DNA of 64,000 nucleotides from Rostrohypoxylon terebratum (lineage: Eukaryota > Ascomycota > Sordariomycetes > Xylariales > Hypoxylaceae). Positions 10,985-23,797 of this stretch are shown piece by piece (position 1 is the first letter of the stretch; every line of letters begins with the position of its first letter). The stretch is from assembly GCA_022497145.1 (NCBI GenBank), contig MU385962.1:35613-99612 (forward strand), written 5' to 3'. The notes below the pieces were generated by a model, which worked only from the letters and a program-made list of their open reading frames with translations, had not been told where the DNA came from and ran no database searches. Made by a program: the position numbers and the translations under genes.

Positions 10985-13114
10985 GCTGTACGTAATGTTT
11001 GGTTTATCGTGTCTAATTTGTTGTTTCGTATGTTTCTGTGGGAATACAATTCTGTGGTTCGTTGTCGAACATCTACTATGCGTAAATGACTGATTTCTCT
11101 CGGACGGTGGAGGCGGGCTGTGCGATTGATGTAGACCAATACTGACAGCTTAATAGTTGTAAGCTGATGCTGACTGTTCAATATTAAATCTCGGAGTGAT
11201 CTCGAACCTTGAGTACATAGTAAGACGGATTTATCGAATTTGCTCGTGATAAATGCCGGGCATATCAAATATCGATGAGATTAGGGAGACACTGTGTACA
11301 ACCCAGGGTCTAGGACAGCTAGAAGCCTAGAACAGCTCACCGTACAAATATCCGGTACGGTACGTAGCACGAATGGATACTGTGGAATCGGACAGTCTCG
11401 CTTCTAGGCTGTCTTGGCAAGCCTCGTAATTTCGATCCGATGGTTCCAAATGTTGAAGGAACAATTCCGGACGACCCGTCAGAACGGATGATCTTGGCGG
11501 CGGTTGGCGCGCGCCACGTCGAAATCCGACTTCCAAACTTCATTTGAAGATGGCACCGAGAAGATATTGGAACATGCAAGAAATAATAGTGGATGGACGC
11601 GTAGGTGGGCGATGCTGGCTAGTGTACCTGGATATCTATCATTCACGATCGGAAGTAGACTTCCAACGATGGGACCAGGTAGTCGGAGAAAACAGAGTGA
11701 AGAGCTCGAGTTCGAGTTTTGAAGGAAGCGTTACTGAAGCTTACACTTGCATATTGAATGAGTGCAAATGTTTACATACATCTCGCTACCCGGGTTGCGG
11801 CGACTTCGGTCAACCCCATCGAGATTCGTGAATCGTAAATTAAGCTACGTAGTAAGTAAACGTTTTAGGAATGGCGTGGAAAGTGTTGGCAGTCAAGGTC
11901 CCGACGATTTATAAATCTATGGATCTGGTGTTGGCGTGCTATTTTAAGGTGTCTATTGCTGAAAGTAGAAATTCTTTGAATATTAAGCAGAGCTAAGTTG
12001 GGAAGGCATGTACGCAAAAAGGAGGATTCAAAGATGTTTCTTTGAAACGTGCTGTTGGCTAAATTAGTGATATGTTTCAACTAGACATAAAATCCATTCG
12101 AGCTGGAGTCAGCAACACGTGAAAAAAATCGTGACCTACCTATACGGGTAAATACCAAATCCTTTCGCCTACCGGGTAATCGATCGTGCATGGCGGTTGG
12201 GACCGTTAGAACCATGATGGGTGATGGATACAATTTTCGAACTTGGAATAAAAAAAAGGAGTTGCTGATTCAGCTGGCGTATTTGACGTATGTAGCTGGT
12301 GGAAAACCTGAGATTTGAGTGGAATATGACCCGAGAATAATCCAATTCCAAGAAAATGTCCGATATTTTTCAGGGTTCAAAAGTATAGTTGTAGAACACG
12401 AGCAAAGGACCAATAAGCTAGGGGAGGGGGTTGATATAGAGCGCCACAAAGTATAGCAGCAAGAAAAACAAAAAAACAAAGTGAAGCACGGATAACGCTG
12501 TGGAGTGCAAAACCTCAGCCTCACTCATGCATTATGCAAGCCATCAGGGCAGGGAGAATAAAAAACTTGCTTTTCTTGCCTTGCTAAACGGTCTCTCTAA
12601 CAGTATCTCACCGCGCTCGGCGCTGTATTCTAGATGAGGAAACAGAAGCTGCAAGAAAGATAACGACTTCGGTGGGTTGCGTATGAGTTTGAGTACTTGA
12701 GGACTAGGGAGTATGTATGACATATGTAAAACCTAAGCTGTTCGACAGGATGCTTGAGCCTTGGATCGCTTAAACAATCTTGAAGTACCTGGCGGACTGT
12801 CGGTCTGGTTATGGATTACTGGTTGATGTCGTCTTTAGTTGATGTTTGCGTCAACTTCCAAGTCGAATCTGGCCGTCATCTGGCAGCCTGGCAGCCCGGT
12901 CGACCCAAGTTGTCCTAGTAGTTGTGGTTGAGCCGATGATGTCAGGTATGCATACCTACTATGTAGTACGTATACTACCTAGTAAGAGCCAGAAGTGCCG
13001 AGGGTAACATTATAAAGTAACACTATCACCAGGGAGCAAAAACTTCATCGTGGAAGCATCTGAAGCAGTTTCGTCGCCTTTTCGTACACTCCTTATTAGT
13101 CGTTCTTGCGATTA

Positions 13115-13147
13115 GTCCCTCAAGTGTCCCTCAAGTGTCCCTCAAGT
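13115..13147. repeat. Tandem 11-mer, three copies
   Basis: Three perfect head-to-tail copies of GTCCCTCAAGT. Confidence 0.9.
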
Positions 13148-13520
13148 TCCCCCGGGTTCCCCTCTACACTAGTAGTATGTAGATACTACCGACGGCTGTC
13201 ACGGTTTGCTGCCGTGTTTCTTGTTTCGAGTCTCGCTTGGCACCTTGGCGACTTGGCACGCAGACACGCCGCCATGTCTCTTGATAGTACTTAGCTGTAA
13301 TCCTGCATAACAAGGTCACGTCGCAATGTCAATCTGTAGATCTATGCCCAGGAAAAAGGGTCGAAGCTGTGAAATCGTCATATTAACCCACGAGCCGTTC
13401 GCATCTGTATTTGAAGCGAATGGTTGCAGCCAATTTAAGTCGATGATTTGATGATAGGACTATAGCGGAACATCCTACTACAAAAAACCATTTGATTAAT
13501 AGACACCTGGCAGTCTAAGT

Positions 13521-13560
13521 GAGACTGAGAATGAGAATGGGAATGAGAATGAGGGTGAAT
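13521..13560. repeat. GAATGA-type short tandem repeat
   Basis: Imperfect hexamer run (GAGAAT/GGGAAT units) over about 40 bp, a microsatellite. Confidence 0.8.
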
Positions 13561-13722
13561 AGGTGGCGATCGGTGGCAGCGGAGTATCGGGATAAATGGA
13601 TTGGGATAATTGATGGAAAAAAGTTTGAGACGAAAAAGAAAATCTCCCAGTCCCTAGCAAACCCAGCAAACATCCAGTCACCGGACAGATAATTCGGTCC
13701 ATTCATAAAACCCACAAAACTT

Positions 13723-13758
13723 AGATGCAGATGCACAGATGTACAGATGCACAGATGC
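13723..13758. repeat. CAGATG-type short tandem repeat
   Basis: Imperfect repetition of AGATGCAC/AGATGTAC units over about 36 bp. Confidence 0.8.
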
Positions 13759-15419
13759 CACTGCATATTAATACCTAATTATACTACTAGTAGCAATTCT
13801 AAGCTGTGGTGTGCACAACTTGCTACATAATGGGTTTTGTACTATGTTACACACGTTGCATAGAAATAAATAGAAGTGGATGGGATAAAATAATGTCCAA
13901 TAACTTGGCAGAGTATAAAACTCCTCATCTTGTACGAAAATGGTAATTGATGATAAACTTAGCAGCAAGTTAGCGCTTCCTTAGGCGATAGGAACGCCGA
14001 AAGTGTACTGAGCTTGCTGGGGTTTGCTGGAAAAGTCCCCCCCAAAATTCAGGAACATCAGGAACACATCAAGCCTACTACTACCTATTACTAGTGCCCG
14101 TCTGCTGCGAACTGAGGAATCGTTTATGCGTGGATAAACCTGGTTAGCGTTGTGCAAACATTGCGGAGGATAAAATGCACATATGACTGTTCATACAGTA
14201 CAAGGGAAAGAGCGACATAATAGCAGTAGTACGGGACTATCACATCTCCTTTCTTTTGATTGAACAGCTAATCAGATACGACTAGCGGAGCTGGATTAGA
14301 CGATTTCAAGCCATTAATTGGCGCATGGTAATTCTCGGGAAGGCTACAGGGGTTCGCGACAGCCAAATGCTAAAGTTGGACGGACTGACGGATTAAACTA
14401 CGTGCTATGCCTATCACGGTATCTACTGCAAGGTCCCAGCGGAATTTTAGAGGCCAGACGAAGTAGGCGAAGTCCCGACAATAGGTACGTAGTAAGGCGA
14501 ACGAAGACGCGAAGGAAAACAACCTCTCCTTGAATACCCACTACCAAGCAAGCTTATAATGGAAAGAGGCGAAAAAAACACAAATTGTTAACGTTATTTT
14601 CATTTCATACAAATGCAGATAGGGAAAAAAAAAGTGGCCAGACGAAGACAATTGTGCGACGAACCTTTTAAGGCAAATTTGAATTTTGTAGGGTACCTGG
14701 GTATGTATCTATTAAGGCTGGTTGGTCATTAAAATCTACAATCTATAAGTACCTTTGTACAGAATACACACGGTCCTGCCTACTTGGACAATTCAACCCC
14801 CCTTCCCCCCTAGTCTGATGCAATTTCCCATCCTCTCGCTTGTAGCTCTCATTTGAGTAAGGACCGTGAGAAACACGCCGCCTATTGAATTAATTCCCCA
14901 CTTATCTTCATAGCCATATATCCACTCTCCCACCCCGACTTGAGCTGCTGGGTGGTTGTCGCTGGACGATTGCTAGAAATTGCGCAGAATCTTGTTAGGG
15001 AAATAGGTAGGGAACGACTGCGACCTAAGCCTACTGCGCTGAATGTAACCACTAACAGGTCACCAGCCAGTCATCGACCCAATCACCTTGCGAATCACCC
15101 ACAGATCACCCAGTGCGGAAGTATCGCAAATATTGCAGGTACTACCCGAAGATAGGCAGATACGCGGATATACGCACCTGCGAAAGATAGCAGCGTCAAT
15201 ACAGGTAAGTGCCCAGTGGGAACGACACTTTTTTTTTTTTCCCCTCCCTCGATGTACAACAGTACCAAGTAGATGTACCTAGGTAATTGACCGGGGTGTG
15301 CTGGGGGTTGTGCAACTGGCTCAAGTTGGGTGCAACAATCCAGGTTCTGGAGTGTCTGTGTTTTTTCTGGCAAAGTTAACCTAAGACCCTAAAGACCCTA
15401 CTAAGGACCCAAAAGTCAC

Positions 15420-15640
15420 CTCTGCATCTCGTGTCTCTCCTCTCTTTCCCTCCCTTTTCTCCCCTTCCCGACCTAACCCCCCGACCTGCGCATCCTGCCA
15501 TCTTGCCCATCTCCTACCCGTCTAGCAAAAACATTCTCCATTCCCACACTCCTTCAGTTACTCAGGCCCAGTCAGTCCACTCGTTTCCTCGTCCGATCTC
15601 GACGTGTCTCTCGTTTTTCTTCTCAATTTCGTGATTTTGT
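15420..15640 (+). promoter_or_regulatory. CT-rich tract upstream of the WSC gene
   Basis: About 200 bp that is mostly C and T on the plus strand, 0.8-1 kb before the ATG. Such tracts mark core promoters and transcription starts of highly expressed fungal genes, so transcription may start just downstream and give a long leader. This is inference from composition. Confidence 0.4.
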
Positions 15641-16460
15641 TCTTTCCCCCTCCCATCGATATCACACAAACATCTTCCATTACCTTAGGTCCTTTCCAAT
15701 AGGTCATCATCATTAGTGGTATTGACCTCGTCAACTTAAGCAAAAGGGTGAGCAATAAATCAATATATCCAACTACACCTACACTGTTTTATCTCCTTTC
15801 CGTCATCGTCAATCAACAAACAACATAAACATCAAACATCGTGTACACCGTACATCATCACCACCATCGTCATCATCATCCTCTCCGACGCACTTCGACC
15901 GACTCAGGTGTACTACGTTTCCGAGAATATCTCCTACCTTCCCCTCGATCATTAGACACACTACTTAACATCCCGAGAATTGTTCAAAGGAGACTTGGTG
16001 GGCGGCGATTTTATGAACAACCAATTCTAACAAAGATTGATTGATTTTAGCACCCTATTGTTTTTTATCACGTTCTTTTAACCTGCTCGTCATATTCGCC
16101 AATCCAAAGAGCGGGAAGAGAAAAAAACGTGTCGGTCGCTAGATTTAAAGATACCCGACGAGAAACAATAGTCAAGGGAACGCCTCGTCTTCCATCTATA
16201 TGAATTGGAGCGCGTGATCGTTAGCTTTTGATTTTCCGAAGCCGAGTTGGTCGATGATAACCGAGACGCAACCGAACACGATACGATAGGAAATCTACTA
16301 CGGCTCACTCCCTAGAGGAGACTGAAAGCAAGCTTATTACTTGATTCTCATTCTCTCTAGTCGTTGATCGGGTTGAGAGAATTGGACTCTTGGCTCCATT
16401 AACATTAACCTACCTAATTTTCTAACTACGTTTTTGCCATACTTCTCGAACACTTTCACC

Positions 16461-17446
16461 ATGTCTCTACGTCAATTTACCGTCGCGGCCGTTTTGGCCC
16501 TTGCCACCCTCTCCACAGCCACTAAAGAGAAGGCCGCTCAAGATCCCATAGTGGGAACCGATACCGTCCACGGTTGCTACAAGTCAGTTGGAACGATGAC
16601 GCATCAGAATACGGACACCTTCAACTCACAGGGTGCTTGCGCGGGATTATGTCGCTCAAAGAATTTCGTCGCGGGTGCTTCTAACGCCGAAGACTGCTGG
16701 TGTGGTGACGAATACCCCAACAAGGCTGATCTCGTGGATGACGACCAATGTACCGAGCCTTGCCCTGGTTACGGTGATGATGCTTGTATGTGACCTTCGA
16801 TCTATATCACTATTGAATAATGCGACTGACTTATAACAGGTGGTGGTCTCAACACTTATACTGTCTACAACACTGGAAAGCGTGTATCAGTAGGCGAAGC
16901 CGCTCAGGCCGGTTCTTCCAGCTCTTCTAGCACCTCTTCATCCAAGACTAGCACCGGCTCTGCTCCGGCTAGCACATCTGGTAGGTCAATTATTTTGCGC
17001 GTGGTGTGGGAACCTGTAGCTAATTAGAAGCTAGATACCGTCGAGACCATAACCGCCTCTTCTGATCCTGACAGTAACAAGTCGACTACTAACGTAGCGG
17101 GTATCGCCGCTGGTGTGGTTGTCGGTGTTGTCGTTGTGGCTGGTTTACTTGGTGGTGGATTTTTCTGGATGCGCCGAAAGCGAAACGCCGAGATCGAGGA
17201 GGAGCATCGACGAAACGCCGCTGTCAACGCTTTCATCAGTGGTGGAAAGCCTCCCTCTAGCAGCGGTGGACTTTCGATGTCGGACTCTCGCCTTGACCCT
17301 GTTATGAACCGACGAATGAGCGACGGCAGCATCGCCGACAACCAAGATTACTCGCGGAGAATTCTGAGGGTATGCAATCCTAGTCCTGACGTACCGTGTC
17401 CTCTAGATTCTGAGGTCTAACTCCTTTCTAGGTTACCAATGCTTGA
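16461..17446 (+). CDS. WSC-domain cell-wall stress sensor (Wsc1/Slg1-like)
   Basis: Four exons, 16461-16785, 16840-16980, 17035-17369 and 17432-17446, give 271 residues; the last exon encodes only VTNA. Order: signal peptide (MSLRQFTVAAVLALATLSTA), one WSC domain (GCYKSVGTM through DCWCGDEYP to CGGLNTYTVY, with the usual eight-Cys pattern), a Ser/Thr-rich stem, a transmembrane helix (about GVVVGVVVVAGLLGGGFFW) followed by a basic RRKR stop-transfer, then a cytoplasmic tail ending in RMSDGSIADNQDYSRRILR. Wsc proteins are plasma-membrane mechanosensors that signal through Rho1 and the cell-wall-integrity MAP kinase cascade. The very short last exon would be missed by an unspliced reading. Confidence 0.93.
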
Positions 17447-19345
17447 AAACCCTCGCATCGCAAATATCACGATGAACGACTTCCGCTTTGTAACACTTTT
17501 TATTCACATCGGCATTGACGGCGTTTCATGGTGGCCATTCGTCATTGGATGATCGATCGGACACGACGATCCCAGGCGTTATTTATGTATTGAGGTGTAC
17601 GGAACAACATATTCGGTCACAGTATAGGGCGTGGCCGTCAGCTTAGATCTTACCGATGAATCCCTCCTACGCCGTCCTCTCCTTTTTTATTTCGCGCATG
17701 GCCAAGTTGGCCGCGTCGGCTATGTGCAGTTCGACATCAACTTCGGAATTCTCGCGAGATCTATCAGGGCCCGAGCCCAATTGAATGAAAAAAACGGGGG
17801 TGGGGTGGTGAAATCACTAGGCGACGATTTGCATTACAAACCACTTTGCAGACGTGAGATAGTTAATAGAAGACCAAGCCGAAACTTTTTTTTGACATGG
17901 CCTTCGGAATTTTTAAAGCAGGAATGTCGCCTTGACTTGTGCGCGAAGAGTTGTGATAAGGGGAAATTAGGCACCAGTGGTCATTGAAAGGGGACTTTGC
18001 TGTATATTATTCAGGTAGTCCGAATGGCTATGCATTTGCTTGTGGATGCTATAGTAGCTTCTGGGAATTGTTATGGCCAAACCGTCAAGTGACGTATTAC
18101 CCACGTTTGTATCATGACCCTTGGCCTCTGGCCGTATATCTCTAATTAACTACTACCTAGGTAGGTAGCCTAGATATCTAAAGCAGAAAATGTACGTCCA
18201 CTATTATGCCCTCTGCGGTTTCTACTTTCTAGGTGACTGTTTGAGACGTGACGGAGGTATACCTAGATGGAACGACGGGTTACCTAATTGTCGCTGGTGG
18301 GATATATCGCTATAGGTTTGTTAACGCTTCACCTTTGGGGACCTTAGGGCTTTTTGACGAGATCTTCGAAGAGAATTCCTAGTATGAAGATTAGAAGGGT
18401 TTCCGAGCGCCGAAGGAACGTGTCATGAAAACCCCGGATTCGGGCAGTTAGCCCGGTTGGGCTGTTAGTAAGTATGGTAGTAGGAAGGGCGCTTCGTGGG
18501 TTAGGTTGCGCCGTGGGACGATCTTGCCTGCGCGCGTTGGGTTTGCTCGGGTCGGATGTACCGAATTGGGGAGGTATGGGAATTGGGAAGCGCTGGTTTG
18601 AGGGCGGATCTGCTGGCGTGGATGGGTGAATGGATGGATGACCCTGGGGGCAGTGACGAGGAGATCGTCGGGACTGAAACGGTGGGAATGAATATCTTTA
18701 GGGGTCCTGGCTTCTATGAGGTGGGGACGCGGTTTAATGGGTTAATGGGTTGCTGGGTTGTGGTTGGGAGGGAGGGGAAATTGAATAGATTAACCGCCTG
18801 ACCGCTGATATGGTGTAGAGGGACCGGCGTAATGGTACTAGTATATGATGATGATGACGATGCGACGGGAGGGTTTGATGATGGTGTTTCGATATGCTTG
18901 TATGAAGGCTGAATGAGGTCGATGTTGAATTATGTAATCTTATAAGTGGGAAGTAGTACTTCGTACCCTTGTACTACTTCTTCAGGCGTTCTTGCTGTGC
19001 TTTTTTCTAGACGTACTAGGTAGGTAATGATGTGGTCACTGCGTTGGTGCTTAGTCACGTGTTCTCGAGCATTTGGAAAATGTGACAAGGTTGGTTCAAG
19101 GTTTGGGACTTGTCGCGTTAGTCCCCATTTTGCCATTCTGATTCCAAAGTCGCGACTTCAATTCCAACGACAGCTATTCATTTTCATGACAACCGCGTCC
19201 TGGAATTAAGGTATCCGCTTGCGATGCGCTGAGAAAAATTCAAGTGGATTTATTGATGTACTGCGTTTCTCATCGAAGTGTTTCCTAACTAGTTCAAGGC
19301 CTGTTGGCAAATTGCTTCGTTTGAAGCTTTTGCCTGCTCCTCACG
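17447..19345. other. Intergenic spacer
   Basis: No gene supported; frames at 17631-17987 and 18556-18801 show no family resemblance. Contains an ACCTAGGTAGGTAGCCTAG palindromic run near 18157 and a CACGTG E-box near 19056, about 290 bp before the next ATG. Confidence 0.55.
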
Positions 19346-21608
19346 ATGGCACCCACCACAGTTCCTCGCGTCCGCCGGACTGCGCAAAACATCCAATACA
19401 CGTACGTACCCTAGACGATAGTAACAATTATTGAATGGAGTTGATCTAACATAACTATTCCATAGATACAACCTCCCTCGTCACATTCATGCCGTCCAGA
19501 CCTACCCAGTTCTCTCGCCTCAGGGCGCTACCATCCTCATCTACGGACACGAAAATGGCGTAACGCTAGTTTGGCGCGGAGGACGAAAGTTCAAGGCTGA
19601 GGTTGTCAAAGAGGCGGAGCGTGGTCCTACAGGTAAACAGAATGGCCAACCTCCCGAGGACGCTGTCATGATCATCGATTCCGACGAGGAGGATGCCGCA
19701 CCAGCAAAGGGAACACCGGTATTTGTCGACCGACCACAGTTCGAGGAAGCTGTCGATGAAGACGCACCGTATCCCGAAATCGTCCAGACGCTCGATCTTG
19801 AGTTCGGCACAGCAGTACTTCATCTCGCGGCTTTGCCCCTTACACCTTGTACGGCGGAAGATGCGGCATGGGGAGGTATGGAAATACTGAAGGATAGGAT
19901 GGTATTCGCTGCCTCGTGCGCTACTCGTGAAGTCTTCCTCATTACTTTACCGCTTGTTCCACCTTCTCCGCTCAGTAAAGCAAGGGCAGAATTGCAGGAG
20001 AGTTTGCTGGCTGGAAAAGCTGGCAATGGAAAATGGGGCGAGACTATGACCCTGCTGGCCGGCCAAATAAAAGGTAGCGATAACTTAGCGATGACCCTTG
20101 TTAGATCGAAGACATCGCTGGAGCGCAACAAGTCTACCGAACGATCGCGTTCAGGATCTAGGGCACCACCGAGAGTTGTAGTAGCCGCGCACTCTCCCGA
20201 AGCCTCCGGCGCACTACGGCTATGGGACGTCCCCCTAGAAGAGTCGTCTAAGACGGGCCAACGCATTGAGCCCTTCCAAACTGAATTCTTACCTAAACCT
20301 CTCACTTCTATCTCCTTCAACCCTACTCATTCGACCCAGCTGTTATGTAACGCCTCGCCGGAAGCTGTTCGAATATACGACTACGCCCTTCCCTCGATGC
20401 CGCCCGACGATCTGTCTGAAGGCCCGTTCCCATCTCAGGGATCTTGGATAATCTCATTTCACCCCCCATTCTCTCGTCCCTATTCGGTACGAAAGCTAAT
20501 ACTGGCCGCATCCTGGATCGCCCATGGCCGTGCCATCTTTGTCCTGCTCGGAGATGGTCAATGGGGTATTTGGGATATTGATGGCGTGTCTCCTCAAGGC
20601 CCTGCCCTATTCGGCAAACCCGCTTCTGGTATTCGAGGTGATGCGTTGACAGAATTCAACGTAACTGGATATGTCGAAGGCACAAGTCCTCTACGCAATC
20701 CTGCTTCCCAACGTAATTCCGGGGGCGGTTCCGATTTCGTGCCCATGACTCCCCACTCTAGACGCGATGCTCTGGCAACTACTCAGGGCCCTGAACGCCT
20801 CGCTTCTGTCAAGGGAGGTGTCGTAGTGACTTCGCTGCCGGCTAGCACGACGACGGCGGCGGACGAGAGTATTGCTCTGTGGATCGGAGGCCCCGAGCAT
20901 ATCTTCGTTATACCCGGCGTTCTAAAATTCTGGGACGCACAGATGCGTAAGGGTGTTGGCGGCGGAGTTAACCTCTTCAGTGGCGCACAGCCTACTCGAA
21001 TGATTCGATTGAACGACCTTAGCGTTGGGCTAATGGGCGAGCGATGTACAGGTGTTGGCGCCATCGTCCGCTTCGTGGAAAATCACGGCGCGGGCAATTC
21101 AGGTAACGAGGGCTTACCTGTTGAGTTATTGGTGTGCGGCGAGTCGCGTCTAGTGATTGTTAGGGAGAGCGAGACGGTCGTCGGAACCCGAATTGGTGGT
21201 GTGATTGGTCAACGAAAGAGATTGAGCGGTCGCGCAAAGGAGAACAGCGCCATCTCTGTCTTCCCTCGACCATTGCAACCTAGCAGTGTTGCGTACAACC
21301 TTTCTGTTGGCCCGAGACGGACACTCTCGAGATCTGCCGCGGATGGATCATTCGAGGAACCATCCTCAACTGGCCCTACGACACAAGTACAGGTGGAACA
21401 GCGCCCGATACAATTACCGACGAGGCCTAGGAACGGCTTTTCGTTCGCGGATAGTTTGAGCGCTGCCGCCGATGTCGAACAGCAAGATGATGAGGAAGAG
21501 AGAGATGTCGAGGTCGAGATGCTGGATGTAATGCAGATTGACCGCAGGCTCGATGCTATCGACAGCGGCCGCGAGAGAGGCCGCAAGAAGGTGATCTTCG
21601 ACTCGTAG
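19346..21608 (+). CDS. WD40/beta-propeller-type protein, possible nucleoporin Nup37
   Basis: A 56-nt first exon (19346-19401), a 64-nt intron and a long exon 19466-21608 give 732 residues. The start ATG is followed by a basic stretch, and the intron falls inside QYT-YNLPRHIHAVQTYPV. The N-terminal block GATILIYGHENGVTLVWRGG, an acidic DSDEEDAAP insert, RVAAHSPEASGALRLWDVPL-like blades and GRAIFVLLGDGQWGIWDI look like degenerate WD40 blades. The tail is low-complexity, acidic, and ends in a basic RERGRKKVIFDS. The layout recalls the fungal Nup37 nucleoporin of the Nup107-160 complex, but that name rests on memory of the family; the gene is certain, the name is not. Confidence 0.75.
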
Positions 21609-23797
21609 GCTCTCGAGAAGCAGACTCTAACTGCTGTAGCACGATTGACGGGAGAGATGATGGGGACGATGTACGATACCGATACCCTACGTTGAAAATC
21701 AAGGGAGTTTGGGATTACGGTCTCTTGTGGGGGGTAGTGAATTACGAATAATATTTTAGAACCCCCTTTTCATTGTGTTTTATTTGAGAACTTGCTAAAT
21801 GTGAACTTTCTAGGTTGCCTTCCCCCTATCCTTTTATCTTCGTCTCTCGACGAGTTCTCTTCTTTCTCCCCATCTACTTCCTCGCTTCAACGTTTCTAAA
21901 AACACTTACCCAACACTTCCCAAATTTTTATTCCCCCTTTCCCTTCCGCGCGGCAAGGTGGAGCACAAGGCGAGATCCTTCCTTGAAGCTCTGTAATCCA
22001 TGCGGTACATCGAATGGGCCACCCTCCTTTTTTGGGCGGCCCACGTATCCCACCTTTCGTCAGAGAGGTAAAGCGGTACGCGCCAACGGTCCCTGGAGGG
22101 AATTTATGGGCGGGGGCTTGGGTTGGTTCGGCATTTTTATATGCGAATTGACCGTTTGCCCTCCCGCTTCCTGGTATGGCTCTGTTAACTGTCTTGCGTA
22201 CGTGGGATGGGGGGCTCTACGGTGGCGGGAGACGGGGCCGTTGGTACAATATTTTGTCGGGTTGAGGGCTTCTTGAAATAAAAACCTGCCTACTTTGATA
22301 GGCTTTATAAACGTTGTGATTTGTTTTGTTGTTTGGTGGGTTGCTGCTAAAAGTAGTGGGAAGTTCCTACGTATTTTTGGGTGACATCTCGTTAGGTTGG
22401 ACTTCGCCCTGTGAGAATTTGATTGATACGTATCTGGTCCCTGACATAGCGGCGACGACTTGTTGTGAGAACCGAGTGGGATTTTCATATAGAGTGAGGT
22501 ACGAATCGTAGCGCTAGGGCGTTGGATAACTCGGAGCTTTCACTCCTGAAGGGTTCGAGAATATGCCGCGAGCAATGCTTAGAAGCTGGTATGGTGTCGT
22601 CAATTATTTGGCTGACATAACCTAGATTACCTAATCATCATACCTATCATGATCTCGAATTATCCCAAGGACAACTCGACATTTAGAATCCGGCTTCGAA
22701 TTTGTATTGACGGATAAATTTCCTGGATACTCTGCCAGTCGCTGACTAGGTCTTATATATCTTGGGTTCGCGCCGACATTGAAGCTACCCGCTACGGACA
22801 GTGTTTTATCTATACACTGCATACCATATCTCTTGGTCTATTTCAACATCAGTCGTGATGTCTGTTTAAGCTTATGATATAGCATCACGTAATAACTGGG
22901 TTAATACACCGGCTCCTCTATCGAGAAGTACTAGCTAGCTCTAGCCATCGTAGTCAGAACTTTAGAATCAAGCTGAAATAAGGGGAGAGTGGAGAAGTTG
23001 GCGTAGTGTAATGAAGAGGTATCATAGGCTATTAGGGGCTTAGGTGGCTATTGGCCGAGTCGCTGGTCATTACCCGGGATCTCCGTGTAAAAATCTTGAC
23101 GATCTCACCTATGTAGGTGCTTACTACAGAATAACATTCGAAGCTAGGCCTTACGGCCATTGCCGGGGTTCCTTGTATAGAATAGATAGGTAGATAGATT
23201 TCCTAGAAGTAAATAGTTTTACTCGTGAAACTGCAATACCCCTTCATCTTCCTAGCGTAGTAAGCCTGGAGCTGAATAGATACCGCGTATCACCGAGGGT
23301 ATCCATTGAATGGTAATTATCAGATTCCCTATTTTACGTATATGCCAAGCACAGCATCCGTAATTCTCTGTCTTGAAGTGATAAAATCATGTATTCCATT
23401 GCACGTAATACGTCTTATCGTACACAATCCCCGACCGACTCTCAAAAAATGCAGACTGATAAACGACCAAAAACCGATCAAACCGCCAAAAATTTCAATC
23501 ATGGTATCTCCTCCCCCCCAGCCCCTCAGTATCTCCTATCCGCCACAATGCAATGCTATTTCTATATATGCAAACACCTTGAGTTATGCGTAACCCTCGA
23601 ACTTCGAGTTTAGTCTTTTTGTGTATTTTCCTAGAGCCTGAAATGCATGGAGACAAGCAATTCCGACCTGAATATGTGCGGTAAACCTAGTCCCAGGTGT
23701 GAGTAACGAGTGAAAAGGGATGTTCCTTCGTCGGCTTGGCATGATATGTACAGAGTCCAAACCCCAAAATACCAAGTACATAGATAAGTTTGGGAAA
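21609..23797. other. Intergenic spacer
   Basis: Downstream region shared by two convergent genes. A 153-codon frame at about 21815-22276 has no ATG at its beginning, and its opposite strand is also open, so it is not called. No repeats of note. Confidence 0.55.

Larger units (their letters stand above)
10985..16460. other. 5.4-kb gene-free spacer
   Basis: No convincing coding region on either strand; the longest frames (about 95 codons near 11544-11831) lack family resemblance or good starts. It holds three simple tandem repeats (13115-13147, 13521-13560, 13723-13758) and, from about 15420 on, a strongly pyrimidine-rich stretch that probably contains the promoter and a long 5' leader of the WSC gene. 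A non-coding RNA cannot be excluded. Confidence 0.55.

Noticed and set aside
11544..11831. 95-codon plus-strand frame in the 5.4-kb spacer
   Set aside because: Has an ATG but no family features and a poly-Ser patch; a de novo gene cannot be excluded, but there is no support.
17631..17987. 118-codon plus-strand frame downstream of the WSC gene
   Set aside because: Starts without ATG and includes simple-sequence runs; no motifs.
21815..22276. 153-codon plus-strand frame
   Set aside because: No ATG at its start, opposite strand equally open (22060-22488), no family resemblance; treated as chance.
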